NCBI GenBank assembly: GCA_028874215.1
Contig: JAPPLF010000064.1
Location: forward strand, 1 to 54,861
Direction: 5' to 3'
Length of the DNA stretch: 54,861 bases
Origin: Acidobacteriota bacterium
Lineage (GTDB): Bacteria; Acidobacteriota; UBA6911; RPQK01; JAJDTT01
The position numbers and the translations under genes were made by a program. The first letter of the stretch is position 1. The number at the start of each line of letters is the position of its first letter. The notes beneath the pieces were generated by a model. The model had not been told where the DNA came from. It did no database searches and saw nothing but the letters and a program-made list of their open reading frames with translations. Positions 9,338 through 17,383 of this stretch are shown in pieces.

Positions 9338-9440
9338 AGCGGCGGTTTCCTAACCGCCGAACTGGAGCGGCGGTTTCCAACCGCCGAACTCCTATGTGAC
9401 AAATTTGGCGAAGAAGACTGGGCGATTGGAAATCGTTCCT
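9338..9440. repeat. intergenic hairpin repeat, forward copy with two hairpins and conserved tail
   Basis: Two near-identical units of about 27-28 bases each fold into a perfect 8-bp hairpin: CGGCGGTT (9340-9347)/AACCGCCG (9352-9359), and CGGCGGTT (9368-9375)/AACCGCCG (9379-9386). They are followed by a tail (9395-9440) with its own CGATT/AATCG stem. The tail recurs near 51190-51230 in the same orientation and near 44115-44162 inverted. The repeat ends just before the ribosome site of the SDR gene. Confidence 0.85.
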
Positions 9441-9464
9441 TTTTCCCGGAAGGAGAGGTCCAGC

Positions 9465-10232
9465 ATGTCCGCTAGTCTCAAGGACAAGGTGATTCTCATC
9501 ACCGGCGCCGGATCGGGCATCGGCCGCGCCACCGCTCTGGCCTGCGCCCGGGAGGGAGCCCGGGTCGTGGTCTCCGACCTGAATCCGGAATGGGCCGCAA
9601 GAACCACGGAACAGATCCTGGCTGCCGGCGGCACGGCCCATTCCCTGCCCGCCGACGTCGCGGACCGGGACCAGGTCGAAGCCCTGATCCGGGACACGGT
9701 GAAGCTGCACGGCCGCCTCGACTGCGCCCACAACAACGCCGGCATCGAAGGAGAGACGACCCCCTTTCACGACTACTCGGAGGAGATGTTCGACCGGGTG
9801 ACGGCCATCAACCTGACAGGCGTCTGGTACTGCATGAAGTTCCAGATCAGGCAGATGCTGCTGCAGGGAGGCGGCGTGATCGTCAACACCTCTTCGGGCT
9901 CCGGCCTGGTGGGGACCGGCAACGGGGTCAGCGCCTACAACGCCAGCAAGCACGGTGTCATGGGCCTGACCCGGGCCGCCGCCGTGGAGTACGCCCGGGA
10001 GGGCATCCGCGTGAACGCCGTCTGTCCCGGCGCCATCGACACCCCCATGGCCGACAGATTGTTGGGACGGGATCCGGCCAAGATGGCCGCGACCGCCATG
10101 CGCACCCCGTCGCGGCGCTGGGGAACGGCGGAGGAGGTGGCGGAGGTCGTGGTCTGGATGTGTTCCGACGCCGCGTCCTACCTCACCGGCCAGCCCGTGA
10201 GCGTGGACGGAGGCTCTCTGGCCGGGAGGTGA
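9465..10232 (+). CDS. short-chain dehydrogenase/reductase (SDR), classical type
   Basis: 255 residues, typical for classical SDRs. The cofactor motif 'TGAGSGIG' is at about 11-18, 'NNAG' at about 90, the catalytic Ser in 'NTSSGSG', and the Tyr-Lys pair in 'YNASK' (about 158-162). The C-terminal 'LTGQPVSVDGG' is the usual SDR ending. ATG 9465 is chosen over the upstream in-frame ATG because AGGAGAGG lies directly before it and the upstream stretch is intergenic repeat. The substrate is unknown. The 3' 50 bases overlap, antisense, the tail of the LolA-like gene at 10183. A fragment of a second SDR 3' end exists at 11347-11406. Confidence 0.92.
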   Translation: MSASLKDKVILITGAGSGIGRATALACAREGARVVVSDLNPEWAARTTEQILAAGGTAHSLPADVADRDQVEALIRDTVKLHGRLDCAHNNAGIEGETTPFHDYSEEMFDRVTAINLTGVWYCMKFQIRQMLLQGGGVIVNTSSGSGLVGTGNGVSAYNASKHGVMGLTRAAAVEYAREGIRVNAVCPGAIDTPMADRLLGRDPAKMAATAMRTPSRRWGTAEEVAEVVVWMCSDAASYLTGQPVSVDGGSLAGR

Positions 10233-11070
10233 CCCGGCTCGACTGCGAAGGCGTCTCCGCAACCGGCTCGAAATCGCTCCAGTGGGAGGTCCGCCGGGTG
10301 TGCATGGATCGAAACAGGACCCTCCCCTTGAGATAGATCCGAAAAAGACTCGGGAACCAATTCCCGCCCTCCCCTTCCCGGCACTCCAGCATGCCCTCGA
10401 CGTGGGATATGGAACCCAGGATGCCCCACCCGAACCGGGTGGTCCGAAACATCCGGAACTCGACCCGGGCGATGTCGTACGACTCCTGGTCGAGCCAGAC
10501 GCGGCCTCTGGAGTTGTTCAGGGCCCGGTCGACTCTGTGCCGGACCGGAAGCTTTTCGCTCTTGGGCTCGAAGCTCACGACGAACGCCTGGCGTCCGTTG
10601 ACCTCGCCGGTCCCGGTGAGACGAAATCGATACCGGTCCACCAATTCGCGGTTGAAGCGGAACACCCGCGCGTTCAAGCTGTCCCCCTCCCCGTCTTTCC
10701 GCAAGCGGCGCCGAAAGTCATGCTCTTTCCGGCGCTCGGCCCCCTTTTCCCGCTTCCCCAGCGGTTTTCCGTCCTTCTCCAGCAGTCTCTCGTAGCGCAT
10801 TCCGTCGATGTACACCACCTGGTACAGGAACTTCTCGACCCGGACGGGACGGGAGTCCCGGTCCAACTTCTCCACCACCCGGAGCAGCCGGTGCGTATAA
10901 CGTTGATCCACACCCTGCTGTTCCCGGGCCAGGCCCCGTTCCAGGGCCCGGGCAAGGACCTCCTTCTCGGAGGGCTGAGGTGCGGGGTCCTGCCCCCACA
11001 ACCGGGCTCCCGTTACGGTCCAGGCCAGCAGAACAACGACGCAGATCGAACGCCTCACGATGGACTCCAC
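10183..11070 (-). CDS. LolA-like secreted protein, copy A, with antisense C-terminal extension
   Basis: 295 residues with a signal peptide (about 1-27, ending at GQDP). The rest is mixed beta-rich and charged, with 'YERLLEKDGKPL', 'RHRVDRALNNSRGRVWLDQESYDI' (given in parts) and a late 'SHWSDFEPVAE', resembling outer-membrane lipoprotein-sorting (LolA-like) or DUF-type periplasmic proteins. The parallel gene at 11417-12247 has the same layout and ends right after 'SHWSDF-PVAERSE'. Copy A has instead lost that stop and reads on for about 20 residues across the stop of the convergent SDR. Those extra residues (Ser/Arg rich) are probably not functional. The function is unknown. Confidence 0.7.
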   Translation of the reverse strand: MESIVRRSICVVVLLAWTVTGARLWGQDPAPQPSEKEVLARALERGLAREQQGVDQRYTHRLLRVVEKLDRDSRPVRVEKFLYQVVYIDGMRYERLLEKDGKPLGKREKGAERRKEHDFRRRLRKDGEGDSLNARVFRFNRELVDRYRFRLTGTGEVNGRQAFVVSFEPKSEKLPVRHRVDRALNNSRGRVWLDQESYDIARVEFRMFRTTRFGWGILGSISHVEGMLECREGEGGNWFPSLFRIYLKGRVLFRSMHTRRTSHWSDFEPVAETPSQSSRVTSRPESLRPRSRAGR

Positions 11071-11347
11071 TCGGTTCCGGGCAAGAGCAGGGCTCCTTCC
11101 ACCACAACAGTTTTACCCCATCTTGCCGGAACGACCTGATACGTCCCGGCGAGCGGTGGGAAAACGTACCGCTCGATCTCATTTCAAATCGGGGCGAAGA
11201 ACAACTCCTCGCCACTCAGGCTCACCCCGCCTCCCATCACGATGATCTCAAGCGCCAGCAGGTTCAGATCTTGGGCAACGGCCCATCCCAGCGCCCGGGT
11301 CGCCCGGCTGAACGGGGCCAGAGCCACGGGGTCTCCGAACCGAGCCG
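11055..11347 (-). pseudogene. ROK-family C-terminal remnant with in-frame stop
   Basis: Read on the minus strand, this stretch translates as the last ~95 residues of the ROK protein at 12232-13191 (ALGWAVAQ, VMGGGVSLSGEELFFAP, NEIERYVFPPLAGTY, GTEWS). It carries a TGA (plus-strand TCA at 11184-11186) where the intact gene has Arg, and it lacks the N-terminal two thirds. It overlaps the start of LolA-like copy A in the same way that the intact ROK gene overlaps copy B. It is therefore a decayed duplicate, fused at its 5' end to an SDR tail fragment near 11347. Confidence 0.85.
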
Positions 11348-11406
11348 CCTCGCACCTCACCGGCCAGCCCGTGAGCGTCGACGGCGGCTCCCTGGCGGAG
11401 CGATGA
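11347..11406 (+). pseudogene. SDR 3'-end remnant at a duplication junction
   Basis: Bases 11356-11406 encode LTGQPVSVDGGSLAER and a TGA stop. This is nearly the same as the end of the intact SDR at 9465-10232 (LTGQPVSVDGGSLAGR stop). Most differences between the two DNA copies are synonymous. The fragment joins the ROK remnant within a short GCCGC-TC stretch that is present in both parents (GCCGCGTC at 10170-10177 and 12521-12528). Confidence 0.8.
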
Positions 11407-11416
11407 CTTCACCGGA

Positions 11417-12247
11417 CTATTCGGAGCGCTCTGCCACCGGCACGAAATCGCTCCAGTGGGACTCGAGCCGGCTGTGCAGGGACCGGAACAGGATCCTCCC
11501 ATTGAGGTAGAGCCGGAAATAACTGGGAAACCAGTGGCCGTCCCGGCCTTCTTTCCGATCCAGCCTTCCATCGACGCGTGAGATGGAACCCAGGATTCCC
11601 CCCCAGATTCGCGTCGGACGCATGAGCTCGAACTCGACTCGGACGATCTCGTACGATTCCTGGTCCAACCAGACCGAGCCGCGGGAGTTGTTCAGGGCAC
11701 GGTCGATTCGTCGCCTGACAGGCAGCTTTCCGCTCTTGGGCTCAAAGGTCAGCCGGTAGACCTCCCGGCCATGCAGCTCCTCCGTCCCTTCCACTCGAAA
11801 GTGATACCGGTCCACCAAATCCCGGTTGAACCGGATTTCATCTTCGTCCGGCCTGCCGCCATCCCTGGCCCTCTCGATACTCCGACGGAATTTTTGCTCG
11901 TTCCGGCGTTCGGCCTCCTGCTCCTTCTCGTTCAGGGGCTTTCCGTCCTTCTCCAACAACCTCTCATAGCGGACGTTGCCTACGGGAACGACCTGGTAGA
12001 GGCGCCTTTCGACCCGGGTTGGTTGGGCCTGCTTGTTCAGTTTCTCCGAGATCCGGAGGTGTCGAAAGGAATAGGCCTGTTCCGAACGCCGCCTGTCGTT
12101 GGCCAAGCTTCGTTCCATGGCCCGGGAAAGGATTTCTTTCTCCGAGGGCTGCGCGGGGGAACTCTGCCCCAGGGAAATACCGCAGGTTCCGGCCCAGGCC
12201 AGCAGGAGAGTTACTGCGTAAGTTGAACGCTTCAACCTCGACTCCAC
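11417..12247 (-). CDS. LolA-like secreted protein, copy B
   Basis: 276 residues with a signal peptide (about 1-28, ending SLGQS). It is paralogous to the gene at 10183-11070, sharing 'QPSEKE(I/V)L-RA-ER', 'RYERLLEKDGKPL', the central 'FNR(D/E)LVDRY-FR' and 'LDQESY(E/D)I-RVEF' blocks; identity is about half by eye, so the duplication is old. The role is unknown; a periplasmic lipid- or lipoprotein-binding fold is a guess from the layout. The first 16 bases overlap the 3' end of the ROK gene, so the two are translationally linked. It ends normally without the extension seen in copy A. Confidence 0.72.
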   Translation of the reverse strand: MESRLKRSTYAVTLLLAWAGTCGISLGQSSPAQPSEKEILSRAMERSLANDRRRSEQAYSFRHLRISEKLNKQAQPTRVERRLYQVVPVGNVRYERLLEKDGKPLNEKEQEAERRNEQKFRRSIERARDGGRPDEDEIRFNRDLVDRYHFRVEGTEELHGREVYRLTFEPKSGKLPVRRRIDRALNNSRGSVWLDQESYEIVRVEFELMRPTRIWGGILGSISRVDGRLDRKEGRDGHWFPSYFRLYLNGRILFRSLHSRLESHWSDFVPVAERSE

Positions 12248-13191
12248 TCGGTTCCGGCCAAGAGCAGGGCTCCTTCCACCACAACCGTTTCACCCAGCTT
12301 CGCCGGAACGACTTGATAGGTCCCGGCGAGCGGAGGGAAAACGTACCGCTCGATCTCGTTTCGAATCGGGGCGAAGAACAGTTCCTCGCCACTCCGGCTC
12401 ACCCCGCCGCCGATCACGATCAACTCAGGCGCCAGCAGAGTCAAGACCTGGGCAATGGCCCACCCCAGCCCCCGGGTGGCCCGCCGGAACGCGGCCAGTG
12501 CCAGCGGGTCTCCGGATCGAGCCGCGTCGGCGACCATCCTGGCGGTCAGACGCGCCGGGTCTCCGTGGCAGAACTCCAGCAGCCGGCCATCGTTCGGGTT
12601 CGAATCGCACTTCGCGGCACTCAGCCTCCTGCGGGCGAATTCGGCAATGGACCATCCGCTGGCCAGGCGTTCCACGATTCGGTCCGGATCCTCTGCGTCC
12701 AGGCCCGGGCGCAGATGCCCGATCTCGGACACCGACGGCCGCCCCTGGCCTTGAAGCCGCCCGTTGACGACGTAGCCGCCTCCCACGCCCGTTCCCACCG
12801 TCACGAAAAAGACCGAGTCCTTTCCCCGGCCCGCCCCGATGCGGCTCTCGGCCAACGCGGCCACGTCGCAATCGTTTCCCAGAACGGCCGGCAAATCCAG
12901 ATTCCGGCGGAACCAGTCGACCAGAGGGTAGTTCTCCCAGCCGGCGATGTGGTGGCTCTTGCGCACCCGGCCCTTCGCTCCGTCCACCGGACCACCGAAA
13001 CCCACTCCGACCCCTCGAATGGAATGGGCCGACGCCAATTCGGCAGCCGCCTCGCGAATCATCTCCAGGATGCCCGCCGCGCCGGCCGGGGGATCGACTC
13101 TCCGGCGTGTCAGGGAGACCGGGGGAGTCCCGTCTCCGGCGCCGACACCGAACTGGAGTTTGGTCCCGCCGATTTCGATGCCCAAGAACAT
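12232..13191 (-). CDS. ROK-family protein (sugar kinase-like), without the zinc Cys cluster
   Basis: 319 residues. The N-terminal phosphate-binding motif 'GIEIGGTKLQFGV' (about 4-16), 'GVGFGGPVD', 'LGNDCDVAALAE' and 'VTVGTGVGGGYV' are all present, consistent with an ATP-dependent sugar kinase of the ROK type. The family's CxCGxxGCxE zinc motif that normally follows the conserved 'EIGH' is absent: 'SEIGHLRPGLDAEDPDRI' runs straight into a helix. A zinc-free ROK kinase or a non-kinase regulator are both possible. There is no N-terminal DNA-binding domain. It lies 57 bases after the CtBP-like gene and overlaps LolA-like copy B. Confidence 0.85.
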   Translation of the reverse strand: MFLGIEIGGTKLQFGVGAGDGTPPVSLTRRRVDPPAGAAGILEMIREAAAELASAHSIRGVGVGFGGPVDGAKGRVRKSHHIAGWENYPLVDWFRRNLDLPAVLGNDCDVAALAESRIGAGRGKDSVFFVTVGTGVGGGYVVNGRLQGQGRPSVSEIGHLRPGLDAEDPDRIVERLASGWSIAEFARRRLSAAKCDSNPNDGRLLEFCHGDPARLTARMVADAARSGDPLALAAFRRATRGLGWAIAQVLTLLAPELIVIGGGVSRSGEELFFAPIRNEIERYVFPPLAGTYQVVPAKLGETVVVEGALLLAGTEWSRG

Positions 13192-13248
13192 GGAATCAAG
13201 AGCTCTCGGGTGCGTTCGGCCCCGGAGACGACCCTGACGGCCGAGCCG

Positions 13249-14289
13249 CTACCGGTCGGCGTAAGGCTTCAACTCCAACCGGGGCCGGACCGTGGGATTG
13301 AAGGGAAAGGGAGGCCAGTAACCCTGCATCAGACAGGAGACCGCCTCGGTCACTCCACGGAAAACGTCGGCCAGGGCTTCCACGGATGCGGCTCCATGGT
13401 GCGGCGTGACGATGGCGTTCTCCAGGCTCCTCAGAGGGCTGTCGGCGGCGAGCGGCTCCTGATCCGTCACGTCCAGGCCGGCTCCCCCGATCCGGCGGTC
13501 CTTCAGAGCCGCCACCAGAGCTTCCTCGTCCACCACCCCGCCGCGGCTGGTGTTGATGAGAAACGCCGTGGGCTTCATCAGTCCGATTTCGTGCGCTCCG
13601 ATGAGATGCCGGGTGCTGGGGTTCAAAAAGGTATGAATGGAGATGAAGTCCGACCCCTCCATGACCCGTTCCAACGAGGTCAACTCCACATCCAGGTCCG
13701 ACGCGATTTCCGGGTCCACAAAAGGGTCGGTGGCGATGATCCGCATACCGAATCCCCGGAGCCGAGGGACCACACGGCGGCCGATGTTCCCGAATCCGAC
13801 CAACCCCACGGTGAGACGATCAAGCCGGCGCAGCGGCGGATCCAAAGGCGGATCGGTCCAACCGCCCGACCTGACATATCGATCAGAACTCACGACGTTC
13901 CGCGCGCAGGCCAGGACCAGGGCCGCGGCGTGGTCCGCCACCTCGTTGACGCAGTAGTCCGCCACGTTGAAGACGATGATCCCATGGTCGGTGGCGGCTT
14001 CGACGTCGATGTTGTCCACGCCGATCCCGTAACGTCCCAGGGCCCAGCAGTCGTCCAGGTTTTCGATCACCCGCCTGCTGATGGGACTGGACAGGCCTTC
14101 GCTCAGGATGATCCGGGCTCCGGCGCAGGTCTCGATGATCTCCTCTTCGGTGAGCGCCCGCTTCAGAACCAACTCGCCGCCCAGATCTTCGATCGTTTTC
14201 CTCTCGTCGGCATAGTTGTCGCTCTTCTCCGCGAGATAGCAGTCCACATTTACGACTCGAACCGGTTCGCCCGGCGATCCACTGGTCAT
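13249..14289 (-). CDS. CtBP-like D-2-hydroxyacid dehydrogenase
   Basis: 346 residues. The NAD-binding motif 'VGLVGFGNIGRRV' (about 165-177) is followed by the catalytic Arg in 'INTSRGGVVDEEAL', Glu in 'LDVTDQEPL' and His in 'TPHHGAAS', the standard R-E-H set of D-isomer 2-hydroxyacid dehydrogenases. The N-terminal part ('GRYGIGVDNIDVEAATDHGI') matches the C-terminal-binding-protein-like subgroup. The reaction would be NAD(H)-linked interconversion of a 2-keto and 2-hydroxy acid; the substrate is unknown. Its start has GGGAG seven bases upstream. It lies within a minus-strand run after the amidase (38-base gap) and before ROK. Confidence 0.9.
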   Translation of the reverse strand: MTSGSPGEPVRVVNVDCYLAEKSDNYADERKTIEDLGGELVLKRALTEEEIIETCAGARIILSEGLSSPISRRVIENLDDCWALGRYGIGVDNIDVEAATDHGIIVFNVADYCVNEVADHAAALVLACARNVVSSDRYVRSGGWTDPPLDPPLRRLDRLTVGLVGFGNIGRRVVPRLRGFGMRIIATDPFVDPEIASDLDVELTSLERVMEGSDFISIHTFLNPSTRHLIGAHEIGLMKPTAFLINTSRGGVVDEEALVAALKDRRIGGAGLDVTDQEPLAADSPLRSLENAIVTPHHGAASVEALADVFRGVTEAVSCLMQGYWPPFPFNPTVRPRLELKPYADR

Positions 14290-14327
14290 TGGGGTTCACT
14301 CCCTTGATGAATGATGAAATCCGGATG

Positions 14328-15776
14328 TCAATCGTCGAATTCGGGGGGACGCCTGTCGGCCCAGGGCCGCGCTTCCTCGAAAGCCGCGGAAGCGGCCAGC
14401 ACCGTCTCCTCGTCGCCCCAACGGCCCACGATCTGCAGCCCGATGGGCAGTCCGTCGTCGGAAAACCCGCAGGGGACGCTGGCCGCCGGATTCTCCGTCA
14501 CATTGAACGGAAAGGTGAAGGGAAAGAAACGCCAGGCCGGCTTGGAGAGCCGGCGGCCGGCAACCACTTCGGGAGGCCGTCCGATGGGAAACGCCCACAC
14601 CGAGGTCACGGGGGTCAGCAGAAGATCATATTCGCCGAAGAAACGGGCGGTCTCGGCCCGATAGAACCCGATCTTGTTGAGAGAGCGGTAGCAGTCCGCC
14701 GCCGACAGGCTGCGGCCATGCTCCAGAGTCTCCCTGAAATAGTCGGTGAGCTGTTCCCGGGACTTGCGGTCGTCCAGGAACTGTCCGAGGCAGGCGTAGC
14801 CCTTGGCCGCGAAGTAGTCGAAGAAATCCTGGAACATCACGTCATTGTGTTCCGGGCCGAAGGTGACCTCCTCCACCCGGGCGCCCAACTCGACGAACAC
14901 CAGCACCGCGCTCACGACACGCTCCGCGACTTGGGGGTCCACGACGGCTCCCCCCAGATCCAGATTGAACCCGACTCTCAGACCGCGAACTCCCCGGCCC
15001 ACCGCCGCCTCGAAGTCGGGAGGCTCCTCCTGGATGGTCCCGTACTCGGCGTCCGGAGCGGGTCCGGCCAGGGCGGCTGCGAGAATGGCGGCGTCCCGGA
15101 CGGTCCGGGTCATGGGACCGACCGACGAGTTGTTGATGGGATTCCAGGAATTCATGTCCGCGTGGCGGCGCGGGATGCGGCCCTGGGTGGCCTTGAGGCC
15201 GTAGATTCCGTTCAGGCAAGAGGGGATTCGGATGCTCCCGCCTCCGTCGCTGCCTTGCGCCACCGCGGTGAGCCCGGCTGCCACCGCGGCGCCCGCACCG
15301 CCGCTGGACCCTCCGGACGTCCTCTCGGGGTTCCAGGGATTCCGGCAGGGACCGTAGATCAGATTCTCGGTGGTGCCGGAGAAGCCGAACTCGGGGGTGT
15401 TGGTCTTGCCGATGATGACCCCGCCGGCGTCCTTCACCCGCTCCACGCAGAGGGCGTCGCTGGCGGCGACCTCATCGGCCGGAACCGAGCCGTGGGTGAA
15501 GCGGACCCCCTCGACGCCCTCCAGGTCCTTGATGGGCACGGGAATACCGTGCAGAGGTCCCAGAGGCTCGCCCGCCAGGACCGCAGCCTCCGCTTCCCGC
15601 GCCTGTTCCAGCGCCAGATCGTGGGTGACGGTGATGAAGGCCCCCAGCCTGGAGTTGTAGTGGTCGATCCTCTCCAGCGTGGCCTCCACCAGTTCCACCG
15701 GCGACAGCTCCCTGGACGCGATGAGTTCCCGGAGCCGACTGAGGGGTTGATACGCCAGTTCATGGTCCATAGCCAT
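14328..15776 (-). CDS. amidase-signature-family amidase
   Basis: About 482 residues. The Ser-cisSer-Lys triad motifs are all visible: Lys in 'GIPVPIKDLEG' (about 78-88), the Gly/Ser-rich signature 'TSGGSSGGAGAAVAAG' (about 150-166), and 'QGSDGGGSIRIPS' just after. The family hydrolyses amide bonds; specificity cannot be read. The start MAMDHE at 15776 is preferred over in-frame upstream starts because AAGGGA lies about eight bases before it and the residues upstream run into the neighbouring SDR gene. It is part of the minus-strand run with the SDR upstream and the CtBP-like dehydrogenase downstream. Confidence 0.92.
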   Translation of the reverse strand: MAMDHELAYQPLSRLRELIASRELSPVELVEATLERIDHYNSRLGAFITVTHDLALEQAREAEAAVLAGEPLGPLHGIPVPIKDLEGVEGVRFTHGSVPADEVAASDALCVERVKDAGGVIIGKTNTPEFGFSGTTENLIYGPCRNPWNPERTSGGSSGGAGAAVAAGLTAVAQGSDGGGSIRIPSCLNGIYGLKATQGRIPRRHADMNSWNPINNSSVGPMTRTVRDAAILAAALAGPAPDAEYGTIQEEPPDFEAAVGRGVRGLRVGFNLDLGGAVVDPQVAERVVSAVLVFVELGARVEEVTFGPEHNDVMFQDFFDYFAAKGYACLGQFLDDRKSREQLTDYFRETLEHGRSLSAADCYRSLNKIGFYRAETARFFGEYDLLLTPVTSVWAFPIGRPPEVVAGRRLSKPAWRFFPFTFPFNVTENPAASVPCGFSDDGLPIGLQIVGRWGDEETVLAASAAFEEARPWADRRPPEFDD

Positions 15777-15849
15777 CGTTTTTTCCCTTATCCCCATTCC
15801 CGCCGATGCAACTGCGGGAGACCCCGCCGGGTCCCGGCCGGCAGGGCCA

Positions 15850-16647
15850 TTATCCCATGGCCGCGCCGCCGTCCACGCAGATGGTCTGACCCGTGATGTT
15901 GCGGGCCTCGTCGGAGGCCAGGAAGGCCGCCAGGTGACCGATGTCCTCGGGGGTCTGCTCCCGCTGCATGGGAGTGGCGCTCTTGACCCATTGCTCGAAC
16001 ATCTGGCGGGGATCCTCGACGTCGAAATCGGGGTGCGCACCGATCATGGGAGCCAACCGGTGCCAGAACGGGGACCAGATCATGCCCGGGCAAATTGCGT
16101 TCACGTTGACGTTGTAGGGGGCCAGATCCTTGGCCGTGACCCGGGTCAGGCTCAGCACGGCGTTCTTGGCGGCAGTGTAGTCTGGGAGGATCTGGGCATC
16201 CCGCCGGGCGGCAATGGAAGAAATGTTGATGATCTTGCCGTACCGGCGCTCCATCATGTGCGGCGCCACCGCCTTGGAGAGCAGGAACGGACCCTTGACG
16301 TTGACCCGGTAGCAGTTGTCCCAATCCTCTTCCACCTGGTTCGTGAAGGGCATGCCGATCCGCCTTCCGAAGAGCCCGGCGTTGTTGACCATGATGTCGA
16401 TCTTGCCGAACGCTTTCCGTCCGGCTTCCACCAGGCCGAGGCAATCCTGTGCGAGGGTGACGTCCGCCCGGACGACCAGGGACCCGCGGCCCAGCTCCCG
16501 CAACTTAGCGGCGCAGCGTTCCGCCGCTTCCACGTCGATGTCCGAAACCACCACGTCGGCCCCGTCGCGAGCCAGCGCCAGACAGATCCCGGAGCCGATG
16601 CCGCCTCCGCCTCCGGTTACCACGGCGACCCGATCCTGCAATCGCAT
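15850..16647 (-). CDS. short-chain dehydrogenase/reductase (SDR), second
   Basis: 265 residues from the ATG at 16647, which has a clear AAGGAG ribosome site. 'VTGGGGGIGSG' (about 10-20) binds NAD(P), 'VNNAG' is at about 90, and 'INISSIAARR' plus 'YTAAK' (about 160) give the Ser-Tyr-Lys catalytic set. 'ITGQTICVDGG' closes the fold. An insert 'RLAPMIGAHPDFDVEDPRQMF' (given in one piece of 20 or fewer: RLAPMIGAHPDFDVEDPRQM) around residue 200 enlarges the substrate-binding lobe. It is the first gene of the minus-strand run. It is not close to the other SDR at 9465 and is unlikely to be its recent duplicate. Confidence 0.92.
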   Translation of the reverse strand: MRLQDRVAVVTGGGGGIGSGICLALARDGADVVVSDIDVEAAERCAAKLRELGRGSLVVRADVTLAQDCLGLVEAGRKAFGKIDIMVNNAGLFGRRIGMPFTNQVEEDWDNCYRVNVKGPFLLSKAVAPHMMERRYGKIINISSIAARRDAQILPDYTAAKNAVLSLTRVTAKDLAPYNVNVNAICPGMIWSPFWHRLAPMIGAHPDFDVEDPRQMFEQWVKSATPMQREQTPEDIGHLAAFLASDEARNITGQTICVDGGAAMG

Positions 16648-16795
16648 GCTTGATCTCCTTACGGTTTGCAGTGAGTGAAAACGGCGGCAGAATACACTTG
16701 TGCCGAACTGAAACTCAATCGGCGCGGGCCGGCGAGGACAGCGGGTCGAGCCGATTCGATCTGCTAGACTGACTGCGTCCCCGAGCAGCGCCGCC

Positions 16796-16984
16796 ATGCC
16801 TTCTACGATCTCCGATTTTCTCTCCCAGCTTCGATTCCCCTACCTGTTCCTGCTCACGGCCGCCGTCTTCTTTCTGGACGTGCTGGTTCCCGATCTCGTC
16901 CCTTTCGTTGACGAGATCCTGCTGGCGTTGGGGACCCTGTTGCTGTCGAGACTCAAAAGGAACAGAAGCGATGGCGCGGGTTAG
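16796..16984 (+). CDS. small membrane protein, DUF6116-like
   Basis: 62 residues: a short amphipathic start, two hydrophobic segments (about 14-32 and 36-52) separated by 'VPDLVPFVDE', and a basic tail (RLKRNR). The 'RFPYLFLLTAAVFFLDVLVPDL' pattern (in part) matches small proteins I associate with DUF6116. The function is unknown. It is divergent from the SDR at 15850-16647, with about 150 bases between starts. Confidence 0.7.
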   Translation: MPSTISDFLSQLRFPYLFLLTAAVFFLDVLVPDLVPFVDEILLALGTLLLSRLKRNRSDGAG

Positions 16985-17158
16985 TTGCGTGTTGGCCGTC
17001 ACCGGGAGTCTCTCCCGAACGGAACACGCGAACCCCCGCGTTTAGCCCAGTCCTTCAAGCCCAGAGGTGAGTCGGATCGCGGCATATTCGATGCCGCAAG
17101 GAGTCATTTGGCTGCCTGCAGTGACATTCTCGACGGGCTGACCCGGGAGGTGGAGGAA
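16985..17158. other. non-coding gap before decayed toxin-antitoxin genes
   Basis: I see no gene, clear hairpin or family repeat in this stretch. It borders the BrnA-like remnant on the minus strand and may contain its lost C-terminal part in unrecognisable form. Confidence 0.4.
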
Positions 17159-17383
17159 TCAGTCACAGGTATCGTCACCGGCAATGCTGATGGGGCACGA
17201 GTCTTGGCCGTCATGGGGTCTGATCTGCTGTTTTGCGGGCCTGTAGAACACGCCCCGCCTGGCCTCCGCCCAATCGAGAAGCTCGGGAACGTCCGCGGTA
17301 TCGATCCGATCATCGGGCAACTCTTCGAGTGCCGAAAGCTCAGCGTTTCGATGGTTGGCCAACCTGGTGCTCCCCTTCTTCAT
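17159..17383 (-). pseudogene. BrnA-like antitoxin remnant (DUF4415-like, wrong C-terminus)
   Basis: 74 residues from the ATG at 17383. The N-terminal 54 residues look like BrnA/DUF4415: 'LEELPDDRIDTADVPEL', then 'ARRGVFYRPAKQQI'. In intact relatives 'KQQI' leads into a ribbon-helix-helix ('TLRLDADV...'). Here it is replaced by a short Asp/Pro-rich tail ending at 17159, so the DNA-binding part is lost. The gene start overlaps the 3' end of the BrnT-like gene by 44 bases, a spacing that supports the brnT-brnA reading. It is probably non-functional. Confidence 0.6.

Noticed and set aside
9327-9464. Longer SDR start at 9396
   Set aside because: The extra 23 codons lie inside the repeat tail, whose other copies are non-coding; AGGAGAGG marks 9465.
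12019-14307. A 762-codon open frame on the plus strand
   Set aside because: It is antisense to LolA-like B, ROK and the CtBP-like dehydrogenase, all of which carry full family motifs.
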